64,000 nt of DNA. Origin: Hygrocybe punicea (Eukaryota; Basidiomycota; Agaricomycetes; Agaricales; Hygrophoraceae). The notes below the pieces were generated by a model. The model did no database searches. It saw only the letters and a list, made by a program, of their open reading frames with translations, and was not told the origin of the DNA. A program made the translations under genes and the position numbers. Shown one piece after another: positions 8,223-18,093 of this stretch; the stretch's first letter is position 1; each line of letters starts with the position of its first letter. The stretch is from positions 4,650,001 through 4,714,000 of the forward strand of contig OY744470.1 in the NCBI GenBank assembly GCA_963556145.1, read 5' to 3'.

Positions 8223-11200
8223 TTGTTAATGTATTATGACAAGCGCTTTCAGAGAGACCCACACTTTCCATTGATTGCATTTAATCATGAACAAATCAAA
8301 CAGGCAACTACAGGAGGGTACTTGTTGGCTGATAAAGCAAAATTTGATCAGATATCTCAGAGACTAATGGATCTTGATGTTGGTGTTCTTAATTACATAT
8401 CCAGAAAGATGGAAGAGGGTGAACATGTCAAACCTGACACCGATGAGGAAAAGCTTTGTTTCCAGGTGATCAAGGACATTGACCATGTTGGAAGTCATGT
8501 ACAAGGATCATTGACAAATAAGAAATATATGAGAAATGAAATCTGGGCACTGATGTCATTCTTTGGGGCCCCATCTTGGTTTATCACCTTTTCACCTGCA
8601 GATATCATGCATCCACTATGTTTATATTTTGCTGACACCAAAGAGAAGTTTTCCCCAAACTTGCAAGACTATGATGAGAGATACAGACTTATTGCCCAAA
8701 ATCCTGTGGCTGGTGCAAGATTCTTTCATTTTATGGTCAAGTTGTTTATCAAACATGTACTTGGAGTTGGCTCAAATCACTCTGGATTTTATGGAGATAC
8801 AAATGCATATTATGGTGCTGTTGAACAGCAAGGACGATTAACTCTTCATATGCATATGATGTTATGGCTCAAAGCATGCTTGTCGCCACAAGAGATCAGA
8901 GATAGAATCATGGATCCCAACTCAGACTTCCAAAAAAGATTTGTTGAATGTCTTGAAAGTGTTCATATTGGTGAATTTATGACTGGCACAATGGATGAAG
9001 TAACAGCCAAAGTCAATGCTCAATCCATGCAAAAAGGTTATAAAGATCCAACTCAAACCTTGCCTGAAACACCACCACCTCTGTGCAATGACAAACATAA
9101 AGACATGGATGATCAATCTGAATGCATTGAATGCAAGAATGTTGAGTCATGGTGGAATCGATTCAGAAACACTGTGGATGATTTGATACTTCACTCCAAT
9201 GTTCATAATTGTGGCAGATACAAGTCTAATGCTGAGAAAGTAAATAGAAAAGACAGACCCACCTGCATGAACAAACATGGAAAATGCAAAGCTAGATTTC
9301 CAAGACCATTGTTTGATTCCACTCAAGTTGATCCAAAGACTGGTGCACTGAATGTGAAAAAGGGTGAAGCATGGATTAACACATTAACCCCACTTGTAAC
9401 ATATCTATTACGCTGCAACACTGATATCACAAGTCTTCTATCTGGCACAGCAATCAAGGCGATTGTAGCATACATATCTGACTATATAACTAAACCAGGA
9501 CTAAAAACTTATAGCATATTTGATACTATCAGAAGTGTATTTGACAGAAATTCTGAGATGCTTGGTGGATCAATGCAGAGAAAAGAAAAAGCTAGAAAAT
9601 TAATCACACAAATTATCAATACATTAACAGTCAAACTGGAAATAGGTGGACCCATGTCAGCTCTATATTTGCTGGGCAATCCTGATCATTACACTAGCCA
9701 CAAGTTTATTCCTGTGTATTGGAAAAATTATGTCAGAGAAGTGTTAAATGCTTGGAAAACAGATGGTGATACAGAAATGTCAAGTGAGCCAGACAAAGTA
9801 GTCCTCCGAAATCAGCAAGGCACTTTTGTTGGAACATCAATAGTGCATGATTACGTTTATAGACCTCAAAGGTTTCAGGATGTCAATCTATATGAATGGA
9901 TTCAATGTGCCAAAAAAGTTAAAATCCATAGAAAAACAGTTCATGATGAAATTCACAGTGAAGATGAATTACTTTTAGAGCCAACATTACAAGATTCAGG
10001 TAATAATTGTGGTGTCAGAGCATCACCTGCTAATCACTGTGAAACTGATGTTGATTCTGATGATCTCAACATTGATAAGGATAACACATTATTTGATCAT
10101 GACAATGATTACACAGATGAAACAGACAGTATGCATTCTGACAATGTAGAACACATATTGTTCCTGCAAGGTCATCCACTTTATGAAACACATTGCATTG
10201 ACTTCAACGAACAATATCATTTGGTTCCAAATTTCATTGGTGGTTCACTTCCCAGACGTGACAGAGGAGATAGAGAATATTATTGTACAACCATGTTAAC
10301 TTTGTTCAAACCATGGAGATCTGGTCATGACCTGAAATTAGGGGACCAATCTTGGGATGAAGCTTTTGACACTCATGAATTTACAAAAAGACAAATACAA
10401 ATAATAGACCATTTTAATTTGAGATATAAATGCAATGATGCCAGAGATGACTTTTCAGCACAACTCAAGAAGGGTGAAATGTTACCAGATGGCACATGCC
10501 CACAGTTTATGACTGGAGACATGATCTCACATCTCGATGATGACTACAGTCAAAATGGTGAAGACATAGATTATGCAGCAGATGGTCAAGATGGTCAAGA
10601 TGGAGAATATCATCTAAACAAATACACTGACCTTGGAAGTCATGGCAGATTGATCAAAGCACAAATGGAATCTACAGAAAATGTTGTTAGAAATGTGGGT
10701 TGGTTGGATGCCTGTCCAGAAGGCAATGTAGCAGTGAACATAAATCCACTTGATGTGGAAGTGCATAAGTCAGCATCTCAATGGAAATCTGCAGTTCAAG
10801 ACAAAAGACAACAAATTCTTGAAGAACATAACCAGAATATTCCTTCAAAGTCACATAAACATGGCAAACAATATTCAGACCCCAATGAAAATAATGTGAT
10901 GGTTGTTGACCAATCATACTTTATGCACAATTTCAAGGCAGAGAATGCACACAGACAGGTGTTGATTGACACTACTGTTCAAACATTTCACTTGAATACA
11001 GAACAAGATAGGGCATTTAGAATTATTGCAAACCATGCTTCATCATGTAGTGAACAACTAAAAATGCATATTGGAGGCATGGCTGGTACTGGAAAATCAC
11101 AAGTGATCAAAGCTGTTGTTGATTTTTTTAAAGCTGCAAATGAGTCTTACAAATTTGTTATCCTTGGTTCAACTGGAACATCAGCTGCATTACAGAATGG

Positions 11201-12638
11201 TTCCACATACCATTACTTCTTAGGCATTAATCCAAACTCGTCTGGCAAAAATGAAGCCACCAACATTGCTCAGCTCAAGGCCAGATTAGAAGGAGTTGAC
11301 TACATATTCATTGATGAGGTTTCAATGATATCTTGCCATGACTTGTATAAAATCAGTGCTAAACTTGCTAAAGCAACAAACATTCATGACCTGCCATTTG
11401 GTGGGATAAACATGATATTTGCTGGAGACTTTGCACAATTGCCACCTGTTGGAGGATCAGCATTATATAGTGGAACAGTTGGCACACAAGCACACTCTGG
11501 ATTAACACCATATGCTCAGGAAACCGCTGTTGGCAAAGTACTTTGGCATCAGGTAACCACAGTTGTTATTCTCAGAGAAAACATGAGACAAAAGACTCAA
11601 ACTCCCCAAGATGCAAAGTTCAGAACTGCATTGGTCAATATGCGATATGGAAAGTGTACTCCAAATGACATTATATTTTTGAGAAGCCGGATTGCAGGAA
11701 AAAGACCTGATCAACCTAATGTTGCCTCTAAGAATTTCAGAAATGTCCCAATCATCTGCGGCATTCACTCTCAAAAGGATCAGATCAATTTGCTTGGCTG
11801 TGAAAGATTTGCAAAAGACACAAACCAGAAATTAATCAACTTTTATTCCATTGATAGATGGGGAAAGGAAAAGGATGCATCTATAAGAAATAAATCAAAA
11901 GGTAAATCAAAAGTACTTCATGAATCTGGTGAGATAGACTTTGATACTCAAAGAGAAATATGGAAGGTGCACCATGGTGGAACAGAAAACTTTGCTGGTA
12001 AATTATCCTTGTGTGTTGGAATGCCAGTCATGCTTAGAAACAATGATGCAACTGAACTTTGCATTACCAAGGGACAAGAAGGATTTGTTGTCGGTTGGCA
12101 GTCATCAAAAGGAGATCATGGAAAGCGTATACTGGACACATTGTTTGTTGAGCTTCTGAATCCACCAAAGCTTGTGCAGATTCCTTCTCTGCCAGACAAT
12201 GTTGTTCCGATTGTGAAAAACACCAAGACAGTTCAGTGTGTATTTCCAAGTGATTTAAAAGAAAGGATAGAAAGACAACAGGTTTGGGTTTTGCCAAACT
12301 TTGCAATGACTGCACATGCCGCTCAAGGCAAGACAAGACCATACAATGTTGTGCATCTAAACAGCTGCTTTTCACACATGGCATATTATTCATCATTGTC
12401 TAGAAGCGCTACTGCAGCTGGCACTGTAATAATACAAGGATTTGACAATAGAATGATCACAAGAGGATGCTCTGGATATCTTAGACAAGAGTTTAGGGAA
12501 CAAGAACTGCTTGATGACATCACTAGAATGAGATATGAAGGCACATTGCCAGAACATATTGTACAAGATGTCCGGTCATCAATGATTCAAAAGTTTCAAC
12601 AATGGAAAGGCACTGGATATAAACTGATGCAGCTTTGA
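8223..12638 (+). CDS. H1 Helitron replicase: HUH Rep and PIF1-like helicase
   Basis: 1471 residues continuing the N-terminal part across copy A; upstream codons from 8178 are also in frame, so the listed ATG is not the native start. The Rep HUH motif is LTLHMHMML (H209, H211). The paired tyrosines are in AIVAYISDYITK (about residues 416 and 420). An acidic linker follows. The helicase has Walker A GGMAGTGKSQ (about residue 951), Walker B YIFIDEVSMIS, NMIFAGDFAQLPP and a late HAAQGKTRP motif. The Rep nicks DNA and forms the Tyr link; the helicase unwinds for rolling-circle transfer (established for the family). No internal stop is present. It ends KLMQL after a frameshift that detaches the USP-like domain. 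Confidence 0.92.
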   Translation: MLMYYDKRFQRDPHFPLIAFNHEQIKQATTGGYLLADKAKFDQISQRLMDLDVGVLNYISRKMEEGEHVKPDTDEEKLCFQVIKDIDHVGSHVQGSLTNKKYMRNEIWALMSFFGAPSWFITFSPADIMHPLCLYFADTKEKFSPNLQDYDERYRLIAQNPVAGARFFHFMVKLFIKHVLGVGSNHSGFYGDTNAYYGAVEQQGRLTLHMHMMLWLKACLSPQEIRDRIMDPNSDFQKRFVECLESVHIGEFMTGTMDEVTAKVNAQSMQKGYKDPTQTLPETPPPLCNDKHKDMDDQSECIECKNVESWWNRFRNTVDDLILHSNVHNCGRYKSNAEKVNRKDRPTCMNKHGKCKARFPRPLFDSTQVDPKTGALNVKKGEAWINTLTPLVTYLLRCNTDITSLLSGTAIKAIVAYISDYITKPGLKTYSIFDTIRSVFDRNSEMLGGSMQRKEKARKLITQIINTLTVKLEIGGPMSALYLLGNPDHYTSHKFIPVYWKNYVREVLNAWKTDGDTEMSSEPDKVVLRNQQGTFVGTSIVHDYVYRPQRFQDVNLYEWIQCAKKVKIHRKTVHDEIHSEDELLLEPTLQDSGNNCGVRASPANHCETDVDSDDLNIDKDNTLFDHDNDYTDETDSMHSDNVEHILFLQGHPLYETHCIDFNEQYHLVPNFIGGSLPRRDRGDREYYCTTMLTLFKPWRSGHDLKLGDQSWDEAFDTHEFTKRQIQIIDHFNLRYKCNDARDDFSAQLKKGEMLPDGTCPQFMTGDMISHLDDDYSQNGEDIDYAADGQDGQDGEYHLNKYTDLGSHGRLIKAQMESTENVVRNVGWLDACPEGNVAVNINPLDVEVHKSASQWKSAVQDKRQQILEEHNQNIPSKSHKHGKQYSDPNENNVMVVDQSYFMHNFKAENAHRQVLIDTTVQTFHLNTEQDRAFRIIANHASSCSEQLKMHIGGMAGTGKSQVIKAVVDFFKAANESYKFVILGSTGTSAALQNGSTYHYFLGINPNSSGKNEATNIAQLKARLEGVDYIFIDEVSMISCHDLYKISAKLAKATNIHDLPFGGINMIFAGDFAQLPPVGGSALYSGTVGTQAHSGLTPYAQETAVGKVLWHQVTTVVILRENMRQKTQTPQDAKFRTALVNMRYGKCTPNDIIFLRSRIAGKRPDQPNVASKNFRNVPIICGIHSQKDQINLLGCERFAKDTNQKLINFYSIDRWGKEKDASIRNKSKGKSKVLHESGEIDFDTQREIWKVHHGGTENFAGKLSLCVGMPVMLRNNDATELCITKGQEGFVVGWQSSKGDHGKRILDTLFVELLNPPKLVQIPSLPDNVVPIVKNTKTVQCVFPSDLKERIERQQVWVLPNFAMTAHAAQGKTRPYNVVHLNSCFSHMAYYSSLSRSATAAGTVIIQGFDNRMITRGCSGYLRQEFREQELLDDITRMRYEGTLPEHIVQDVRSSMIQKFQQWKGTGYKLMQL

Positions 12639-13642
12639 AGTGGTCAGAAAGTGATCCCCTGGTGATTGCTCCTGTGGAAGTCAGTCCATGGCACATCATT
12701 GAGAAGAACAAAAATAAGCAAGCAACAATGTCAATTTCTACTCCTTTTATCCCTGCCAAAGGATCTGTTCCAATTTTGTCCAGGAAGCATTTGATTGAAC
12801 CTTGTGAACTGCCAGCAGCTAAGAGACAACGAACAGATATGTCAGCTTCCCCAGCAGGTTTGCCATGGGATGAAAACAATTACAGTTGTGCATATGATTC
12901 TATCCTGGTTATATTGTTTGATCTCTGGAAGGAAAACCATATAGCATGGTCTGAAGTATTTCATGATATGAATGATTATCTGGCTACTTTATCTGATGGC
13001 TTCTCAGATATATTGAAAGGCAATATGACATTTGTGCAACTCAGAAATGAATTAAGGGCTATTTTGCATGATAAGCATCCTGAGACATATCTAATGGGAC
13101 CTGTTGGAATTAGTGTTACAACTCTAGCCATGGAGTTTTTACACGTAGACACTGCAGTCACATCTTCTCAGCATCAATGTACAAGGTGTAAATTTGCTGA
13201 AAAACCAGTGGATAATCAACTTGGTTATGTTTTACATGGAGAAACTTCAGTTCAAGGGTCTACTATGAATTGGATTGAAACATTGTCCCAACAAACACAT
13301 CGAAGGTGTTCTAAGTGTCAATCGGCTATGCAACAAATCTTATTCTACAATGAAGTGCCACCTGTGCTTGTTTTGGAATATCCACTCATGGACATTGAGA
13401 CCAGTCATACACTTGAGTTTGAAACTGACAAAGGCATCAAGTTATTGAGGTTGAAAGGAATTGTTTATCATGGCCAATATCATTTCACCAGTAGAATCAT
13501 AAGTGTAGACAGGAAGGTTTGGTTTCATGATGGTATGACTACTGGAAATACTTGTTCATATGACGGTAGGCTTGATAAATTATCAGATGCTGATGTTAGA
13601 CAATGCAGAGACAAGAATCTTGTGCTGGCAATATATGCTTAA
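12635..13642 (+). CDS. H1 USP-like cysteine protease domain, formerly fused to the helicase
   Basis: About 335 residues. Alignment with H2 shows that codons from about 12624 (DAALKWSESD) belong to the helicase frame, so one lost base (or two gained) near 12622 created this separate frame. The Cys box is NNYSCAYDS (C85). Two CxxC pairs follow (QCTRC, RCSKC), as in the zinc ribbon of ubiquitin-specific proteases. The His box is GQYHFTSRI (H283), with a VWFHDG Asp shortly after, the usual USP order. Removal of ubiquitin or a ubiquitin-like modifier is inferred from this layout only. An OTU-type protease is known in some Helentrons, but the CxxC pairs fit USP better. It ends LVLAIYA. Confidence 0.7.
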   Translation: MKWSESDPLVIAPVEVSPWHIIEKNKNKQATMSISTPFIPAKGSVPILSRKHLIEPCELPAAKRQRTDMSASPAGLPWDENNYSCAYDSILVILFDLWKENHIAWSEVFHDMNDYLATLSDGFSDILKGNMTFVQLRNELRAILHDKHPETYLMGPVGISVTTLAMEFLHVDTAVTSSQHQCTRCKFAEKPVDNQLGYVLHGETSVQGSTMNWIETLSQQTHRRCSKCQSAMQQILFYNEVPPVLVLEYPLMDIETSHTLEFETDKGIKLLRLKGIVYHGQYHFTSRIISVDRKVWFHDGMTTGNTCSYDGRLDKLSDADVRQCRDKNLVLAIYA

Positions 13643-13840
13643 AGTGTTTCATGGGTGGGTGGGTGGGTGGCCAAATTTAATTTGCATGAGATATATAAAA
13701 TAAAAAGTGGTTGGGCTCAGCAAGTCTACATCAACAACTTTTGCACTATAATAATGGGTGGGTGTGGCGGGCTTAGTCTTGCTCAATATGATTTATGAGG
13801 TAGCAGTGAATCAATTCAGAGCAAAGATTGGAACTTTAGG
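13643..13840. other. H1 3' untranslated stretch with a GGGT tract
   Basis: Noncoding sequence between the H1 stop and its 3' terminus. At 13653-13670 it holds four and a half GGGT units, a canonical G-quadruplex pattern. No other structure was recognised. Confidence 0.6.
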
Positions 13841-13885
13841 AAGAACTCGTTCATGCCATGCGAAGCACTGGCCCTCTAAACAAGT
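13841..13885 (+). other. 3' terminus of Helitron H1
   Basis: AAGAACTCGTTCATGCCATG followed by CGAAGCACTGGCCCTCTAAACAAGT. It matches the ends of copies A, C, D, E and H with two or three substitutions. Because it sits about 200 bp after the H1 stop, it ties the non-autonomous copies to an H1-type replicase. Confidence 0.85.
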
Positions 13886-13975
13886 AATATAGGCGGTCCA
13901 GGAAGACCACCAATAGAGCAAGGTTTGCAAGTTCAATTTATACTGTTCATGCAAACTAATATTCTTTATATTCAG

Positions 13976-14014
13976 CGGTAAAAGGCGGCATGCTTCAGAG
14001 GAAGACGAAGACAG
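13976..14014 (+). CDS. Candidate small exon of the interrupted host gene
   Basis: Between a TTCAG acceptor and a GTCAGT donor lie 39 bp reading SGKRRHASEEDED in one phase, a basic-acidic nuclear-type segment. It lies between H1 and copy C and points the same way as the exons at 20277 onward. The assignment rests on splice-like edges and composition only. Confidence 0.35.
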
Positions 14015-14079
14015 GTCAGTAGCTCTAAATAATGTCTTTTACTTGTTTAGTGGGCCAGTGCTGCGCATGGCATGAACGA

Positions 14080-14692
14080 TGTAGAGGCCCCGGGCCCTCT
14101 GGACCCGAATCCTCTTCATATCCCACTTCGTCCTCGTCCATTCCCATTCACGTATCATCGATTCCGCCCGTTTCCGGTCTTTTCCGTCGATTCCGCTCCG
14201 GATTCCGCCTCCGGAATCGTTCATACTCAAGATGCGATGTCTCTAACGACCCGGAATCAGTACGTATATAGTTACATATGATATATCTTCATTTCCCGTT
14301 ACTTAGTACATAGCACCATTCCCCCTATACTCCGCTCCACCTCTCTACCATCAGTTACAGCCTTTGCTTGTAGTACATAGTTACTACAGCACAGGATCTC
14401 TCCCAGTAGTATAAAAGATGTACCCTTATACTACAACATATATATTATCATATCCCACCATATCATATTACATCCTATCATATTGCATCCCTTCAGTTCT
14501 ATTTCTTAGTCCTCGCTTCGTATCATCTCATTAGTCTTCGTACTCCACTCCCTTCACTTCCCCTCTGACCCAGAACCCTGGATTCGGGTTGGATTGACTA
14601 GACTATAGACACTAAACTCCTCTGATCACTTCTTAGCTGATCACCACTTTCGTAGATTCCCATTCGGGTCTACAACCTCACTCGCCGTCACA
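14080..14692 (+). repeat. 5' long terminal repeat
   Basis: 613 bp, TG...CA ends. It contains ATATCTTCATTTCCC where the other LTR has ATATCTTCGTTTCCC, the one difference seen. A GTATAAAAGATG stretch (about 14409) could be the TATA box of the element promoter. Confidence 0.9.
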
Positions 14693-14694
14693 AC

Positions 14695-14711
14695 TGGAGC
14701 CCACCGCGAGG
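14695..14711 (+). promoter_or_regulatory. tRNA primer binding site
   Basis: TGGAGCCCACCGCGAGG begins two bases after the LTR. It has the TGG start expected for a sequence complementary to the CCA end of a tRNA. Which tRNA it matches was not determined. Confidence 0.7.
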
Positions 14712-14886
14712 AGTTTATTTCTTTTGTCTTTTCATACCCTCCCCACGGTCGGCTTTGACTTTCATGACGTTTCCCTCTTCTACCCGACTCTAGTTATTTA
14801 GTTCCGCTTACGCCTTCGACCTCGACCTCGAACCTCCTCGACCTGACCCGCTTTCCGACCCGCATCCCGATTTAGACATTCCCGAT

Positions 14887-16548
14887 ATGACGTACGGATT
14901 GATGCCTCTCCGAGGTGATCGTTCAGCCCCGACGTTTCATGGTGACGAACACGACCTTCCCCGCTTCTTTGACGAAATTGACATGCTCGGCTCCGACTGT
15001 GGACTCACGGACGCTATGAAGATTCGCTACACGCTCCGGTACCTCGATAACGACAATTACGAACTTTGGTCTACCCTACCCGCCGCTTCAGCAAAGGACT
15101 TCATTGCTTTCCGACGTGCCGTCTTCGACTTTTATCCCGGTGCTACGAATTCCATCCGGTATACGATCTCGGATCTCAATCAACTTACGCGACGACAATC
15201 AGCTTATGGTATAGAGAACAAAGCGGACTTAGGACAATATTTCCGGGATTTCATACGCATTTCCGGTGTCTTGTTTGACAACGGCCGTCTAACGGATAAG
15301 CAACAGAACACATACTTCGCCAACGGATTCGACTCAGACCTTCGTCTACGTATTGAAGAACGCCTCCATTACCTTCTTCCCGACCATTACCACGACGATC
15401 CGTACCCGCTCGATGTTTTCCACGATGCCGCCTTATTCCTACTTTCCGGTTATCGCTCCGTTCCGAAATCCCCTTCCCTTGCCGTTACCATCTCTAGTCC
15501 CGATTCCGGTCCCAGTCCCCCACCCGTCATAGCTTTGTCATCTCCGGTCCCGATTCTGACCTCGATCCCGCCCACCGTCGTTCGTTCCGTCGCCCACGTT
15601 CATTCCGGTCCTACGTATACTCCGTCCTCTTTATCGCATATTCCGTCCCTGTCCATTCCGGTGCCCGTCGAGACCGTCATTTGTTTACAGGTATTGTCGT
15701 CCAGTCCCGTGTCGTCCCCGTCCGATCCCATTCCCGATTTATCGATGCCAGTCACCGATTTATCCAATTCATTTCCTATTTCGTCCACGTCGTCTCCGGA
15801 TTCGACCCCTCCGCTTTCCGTCCATGAACTCGTACCGGACCCGCTCCCATTGTCCTCGGACTCTCCAGAAATAGACATTCCGTCCCCGATATCGCCGCCA
15901 TATTGTCCTCCGTCACCGTCTATCGAGATTCCGTTGACTTTGGTTGAGTATTCCGTACCCGTTCCCATTCCGGACTCCATTCCACCCCTTTTATTTGATT
16001 TCGATTCCGGTTCCGATTCCGTTATGTCGACCCCTTCGTTCCCGGTTCCCCTCATCGTTTCCGCTCCCGTATCGTTGTCGGTTCTGTCTTCACCCGCTTG
16101 GAGCACCCCGTCGTCTTTAGACCCGTCACGCGGCACACCCGTTATATGGGATCATGTTGGTGTCAGCACTCCGGTTCTCAAATTTTTATTATTCCTCGTT
16201 TCTATTTTCATTCTACTTTGTCATTGCATTCTGGACCTCCGCCCCCTCGATGCCTCGCTCGAATATTTGCAAGAAGTTCTCCGCCTCCGACCTTCTTTCA
16301 GAAACTCTTGTGGGGATATAGACCCGTTTCCGTCTCCTATTTTCGCGTTTTCGTCTTCCGTTCCGCTTTCCGTTCCCGTTCCCGTTCCTCATTTATTTAT
16401 ATTTTCATTTCCGTTTCTAGTTCTCTTTGTTTCCCGTCCTTTCCGGTCCCTTTTTGTTTCCGTTGTATTCCGGTGCCGTCCTCCTCCTCGACCCCCAGAT
16501 TCCGGTTATCTTATCTCGTCGTTCCGTTTCCCTCTTTTCCGTTTATAG
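14887..16548 (+). CDS. Gag-like protein of the LTR element
   Basis: 553 codons from the ATG at 14887. Residues 1-200 form the gag-like part: APTFHGDEHDLPRFFDEIDM, KIRYTLRYLDNDNYELWSTL, AFRRAVFDFYPGATNSIRY and DLGQYFRDFIRISGVLF. This pattern resembles the retrotransposon gag/capsid region of Ty3-like elements. Residues from about 205 are Ser/Pro/Val-rich and low in complexity, and the tail from about 430 looks like out-of-frame sequence, so the native end may be earlier. No zinc knuckle is visible. The product would form the particle that packages element RNA (family knowledge). Confidence 0.65.
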   Translation: MTYGLMPLRGDRSAPTFHGDEHDLPRFFDEIDMLGSDCGLTDAMKIRYTLRYLDNDNYELWSTLPAASAKDFIAFRRAVFDFYPGATNSIRYTISDLNQLTRRQSAYGIENKADLGQYFRDFIRISGVLFDNGRLTDKQQNTYFANGFDSDLRLRIEERLHYLLPDHYHDDPYPLDVFHDAALFLLSGYRSVPKSPSLAVTISSPDSGPSPPPVIALSSPVPILTSIPPTVVRSVAHVHSGPTYTPSSLSHIPSLSIPVPVETVICLQVLSSSPVSSPSDPIPDLSMPVTDLSNSFPISSTSSPDSTPPLSVHELVPDPLPLSSDSPEIDIPSPISPPYCPPSPSIEIPLTLVEYSVPVPIPDSIPPLLFDFDSGSDSVMSTPSFPVPLIVSAPVSLSVLSSPAWSTPSSLDPSRGTPVIWDHVGVSTPVLKFLLFLVSIFILLCHCILDLRPLDASLEYLQEVLRLRPSFRNSCGDIDPFPSPIFAFSSSVPLSVPVPVPHLFIFSFPFLVLFVSRPFRSLFVSVVFRCRPPPRPPDSGYLISSFRFPLFRL

Positions 16549-16627
16549 TTTTATTATATACTCTATTTTTATTTTATATACATTGTTCGATGTTCCGCTT
16601 TCCCTTCCCTTTTCGTCCATTCCCCTT

Positions 16628-18093
16628 TTACTCCCTTCTCCTTTCGTCGAGTTTCGTGTCGATTAGGTCGAGTTGACCCAGGATATGGGCCTGGTTCGCG
16701 TGTAGTCGATTTAGCTCCTGCGTCCAACGGGTTAGCTTGGTGTGGACCTCCGCGACGTATTCAGAGAGGCCGTCCGCGATCGTCGATATCTCCCTTTGCG
16801 TTTCCGTCGCCATCTTGCGTACTGCCCGGACGTGGTCGTTGATTCCGGCTCCGATCCGCGGGTGCTTGAACGGATTTCCTCGTCTCCCTTCGTCCTGCTC
16901 CGATTCCGTATCCGGTTCGACGTTGGTCAACGTCCGCTTACTCGTCGACGCCTCTCCGGTCCGCAACCTAGGCTTCCTCACGGGCTTTGATATCTTCTTC
17001 GCGACAACCTTTCTCTTCGGACTACCCGCCTTCGCCTTCCCTTTCCTTTCTGCTTTTCCAGATCCGGTGGCCGGTCCCTTCGTCGACAATCCGCAACGTC
17101 GCTTAAGTCTTTTGCACCGATCGCACGCGTACCCCTCGATTCCGCGACAAACTGCATTGGCGGTCACGCACGCATCGCATTGCCGGATCCGGAACGACTG
17201 CATGTACTACGGATTAGTTAGGCACAATGGATATACGAGTCCGCGAGATATCACTTACCCCCGGAATCTTTCCCTTCGGTTCCGCGTCCTCGTTCCCACT
17301 CGCATTCGAGAAATCGTTGCCGCTGTTGTAGTCCCCGTGAACGGTTTCGTCGTCCTGGGTGACCCTCTTATCCCGGTTGAGCTTTTTGTTTTTGATTGCG
17401 TTCAGTACTTGAAGCCACTCGTATTTTCATAGTTGTTGGTTGGACCAGGTGTCCTCCTCGTCCTCGCTTCCGTGATCGCTGGTTTGTGCAGTCTCCTCCT
17501 GGTCCCTTTCCGCGGCTGCATTATCCCTTTTTGCTGCCTCTGCCGCCTTCGCCCTTTCCGCCTCCTCGATCCGCTTCTCCGCCTCCGCCCTCCTATTCAT
17601 CTCCTCTTCGTATTGGCGCGATTCCTCCACCCGTTGCCGCTCGATCCTTTCCGCCTCCTCAACCCGTTGCCTCCTCGCTTCCTCCTCCTTTTCCTCCTGC
17701 AACCGTACAGCTTCCCAACGCCTCGCCTCTTTCCGTTCCCGTTCGTAGTCCTCCCAGCTCCGCAACCACTCCTCGACCTCCACCACCATCTCTCCGCCCA
17801 TCGAGAAATCCTTCGGTTCCGTCACGTCGATTCCGTTGTCCCGGATTTCCGCCAAGATTCCTCTGTAGTTCTGCTGCCGGGTATCGTTAGTCCGTGCCGT
17901 TTACGGGAACGGGAACTCTTACCATGGCCCGTCGTCGTCTCACCACCCATTGCCGTGCTTCGTTCTCGAATCCGTCGCGTACGATATCGAATCCGGCCGC
18001 GTCGACTTCTAGTAACTCAGCTACGGCGCTCTCAAAATCTTGCCGCGTTTCCGCATCGAGAGTATTGAGGAATTTGTTGTATTCCGTCGACAT
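16628..18093 (-). CDS. Antisense three-exon gene in the LTR element: coiled coil plus Cys-rich motif
   Basis: Exons 18093-17923, 17873-17259 and 17206-16628; introns of 49 and 52 bp have GTAAG donors and CTAAC branch motifs, and both are phase 0. The ATG at 18093 opens MSTEYNKFLNTLDAETRQDF. Exon 2 holds a long charged coiled coil (WLRSWEDYERERKEARRWEA ...). Exon 3 holds CDACVTANAVC and CDRCKRLKRRC, a binuclear-cluster-like Cys pattern, then basic and coiled-coil parts. One in-frame TGA at 17427-17429 interrupts exon 2. The frame continues beyond it for 56 codons to a good donor, so it looks like a single nonsense change. A nucleic-acid-binding accessory protein is plausible. Gag and this gene converge at about 16.55-16.63 kb. 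Confidence 0.7.

Larger units (their letters stand above)
4510..13885 (+). mobile_element. Helitron-type element H1 (autonomous type, now damaged)
   Basis: The element carries a replicase with DUF6570/Helitron-N-like, HUH/two-Tyr Rep and PIF1-like helicase parts, plus a USP-like protease domain. Its right end, 13841-13885, matches the 3' end of the ~1.1-1.3 kb repeats in this window (AAGAACTCGTTCATGCCATG ... CTCTAAACAAGT). The left end is not visible: the expected TACGAGTTC start is absent upstream of 4520, so the 5' end may be truncated or different. Two lesions are seen: copy A of the non-autonomous repeat at 6842-8177 and a frameshift near 12625. Overall the frame is far better preserved than in H2, suggesting a younger element. 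Confidence 0.75.

Noticed and set aside
15600..16136. 178-codon minus-strand frame inside the LTR element
   Set aside because: It mirrors the Ser/Pro-rich gag tail (Gly/Asp-rich on the other strand), has no splice context and no family-like features.
14887..16548. Complete Ty3-like polyprotein
   Set aside because: No protease, reverse transcriptase or integrase motif on either strand of the 3.7 kb interior.
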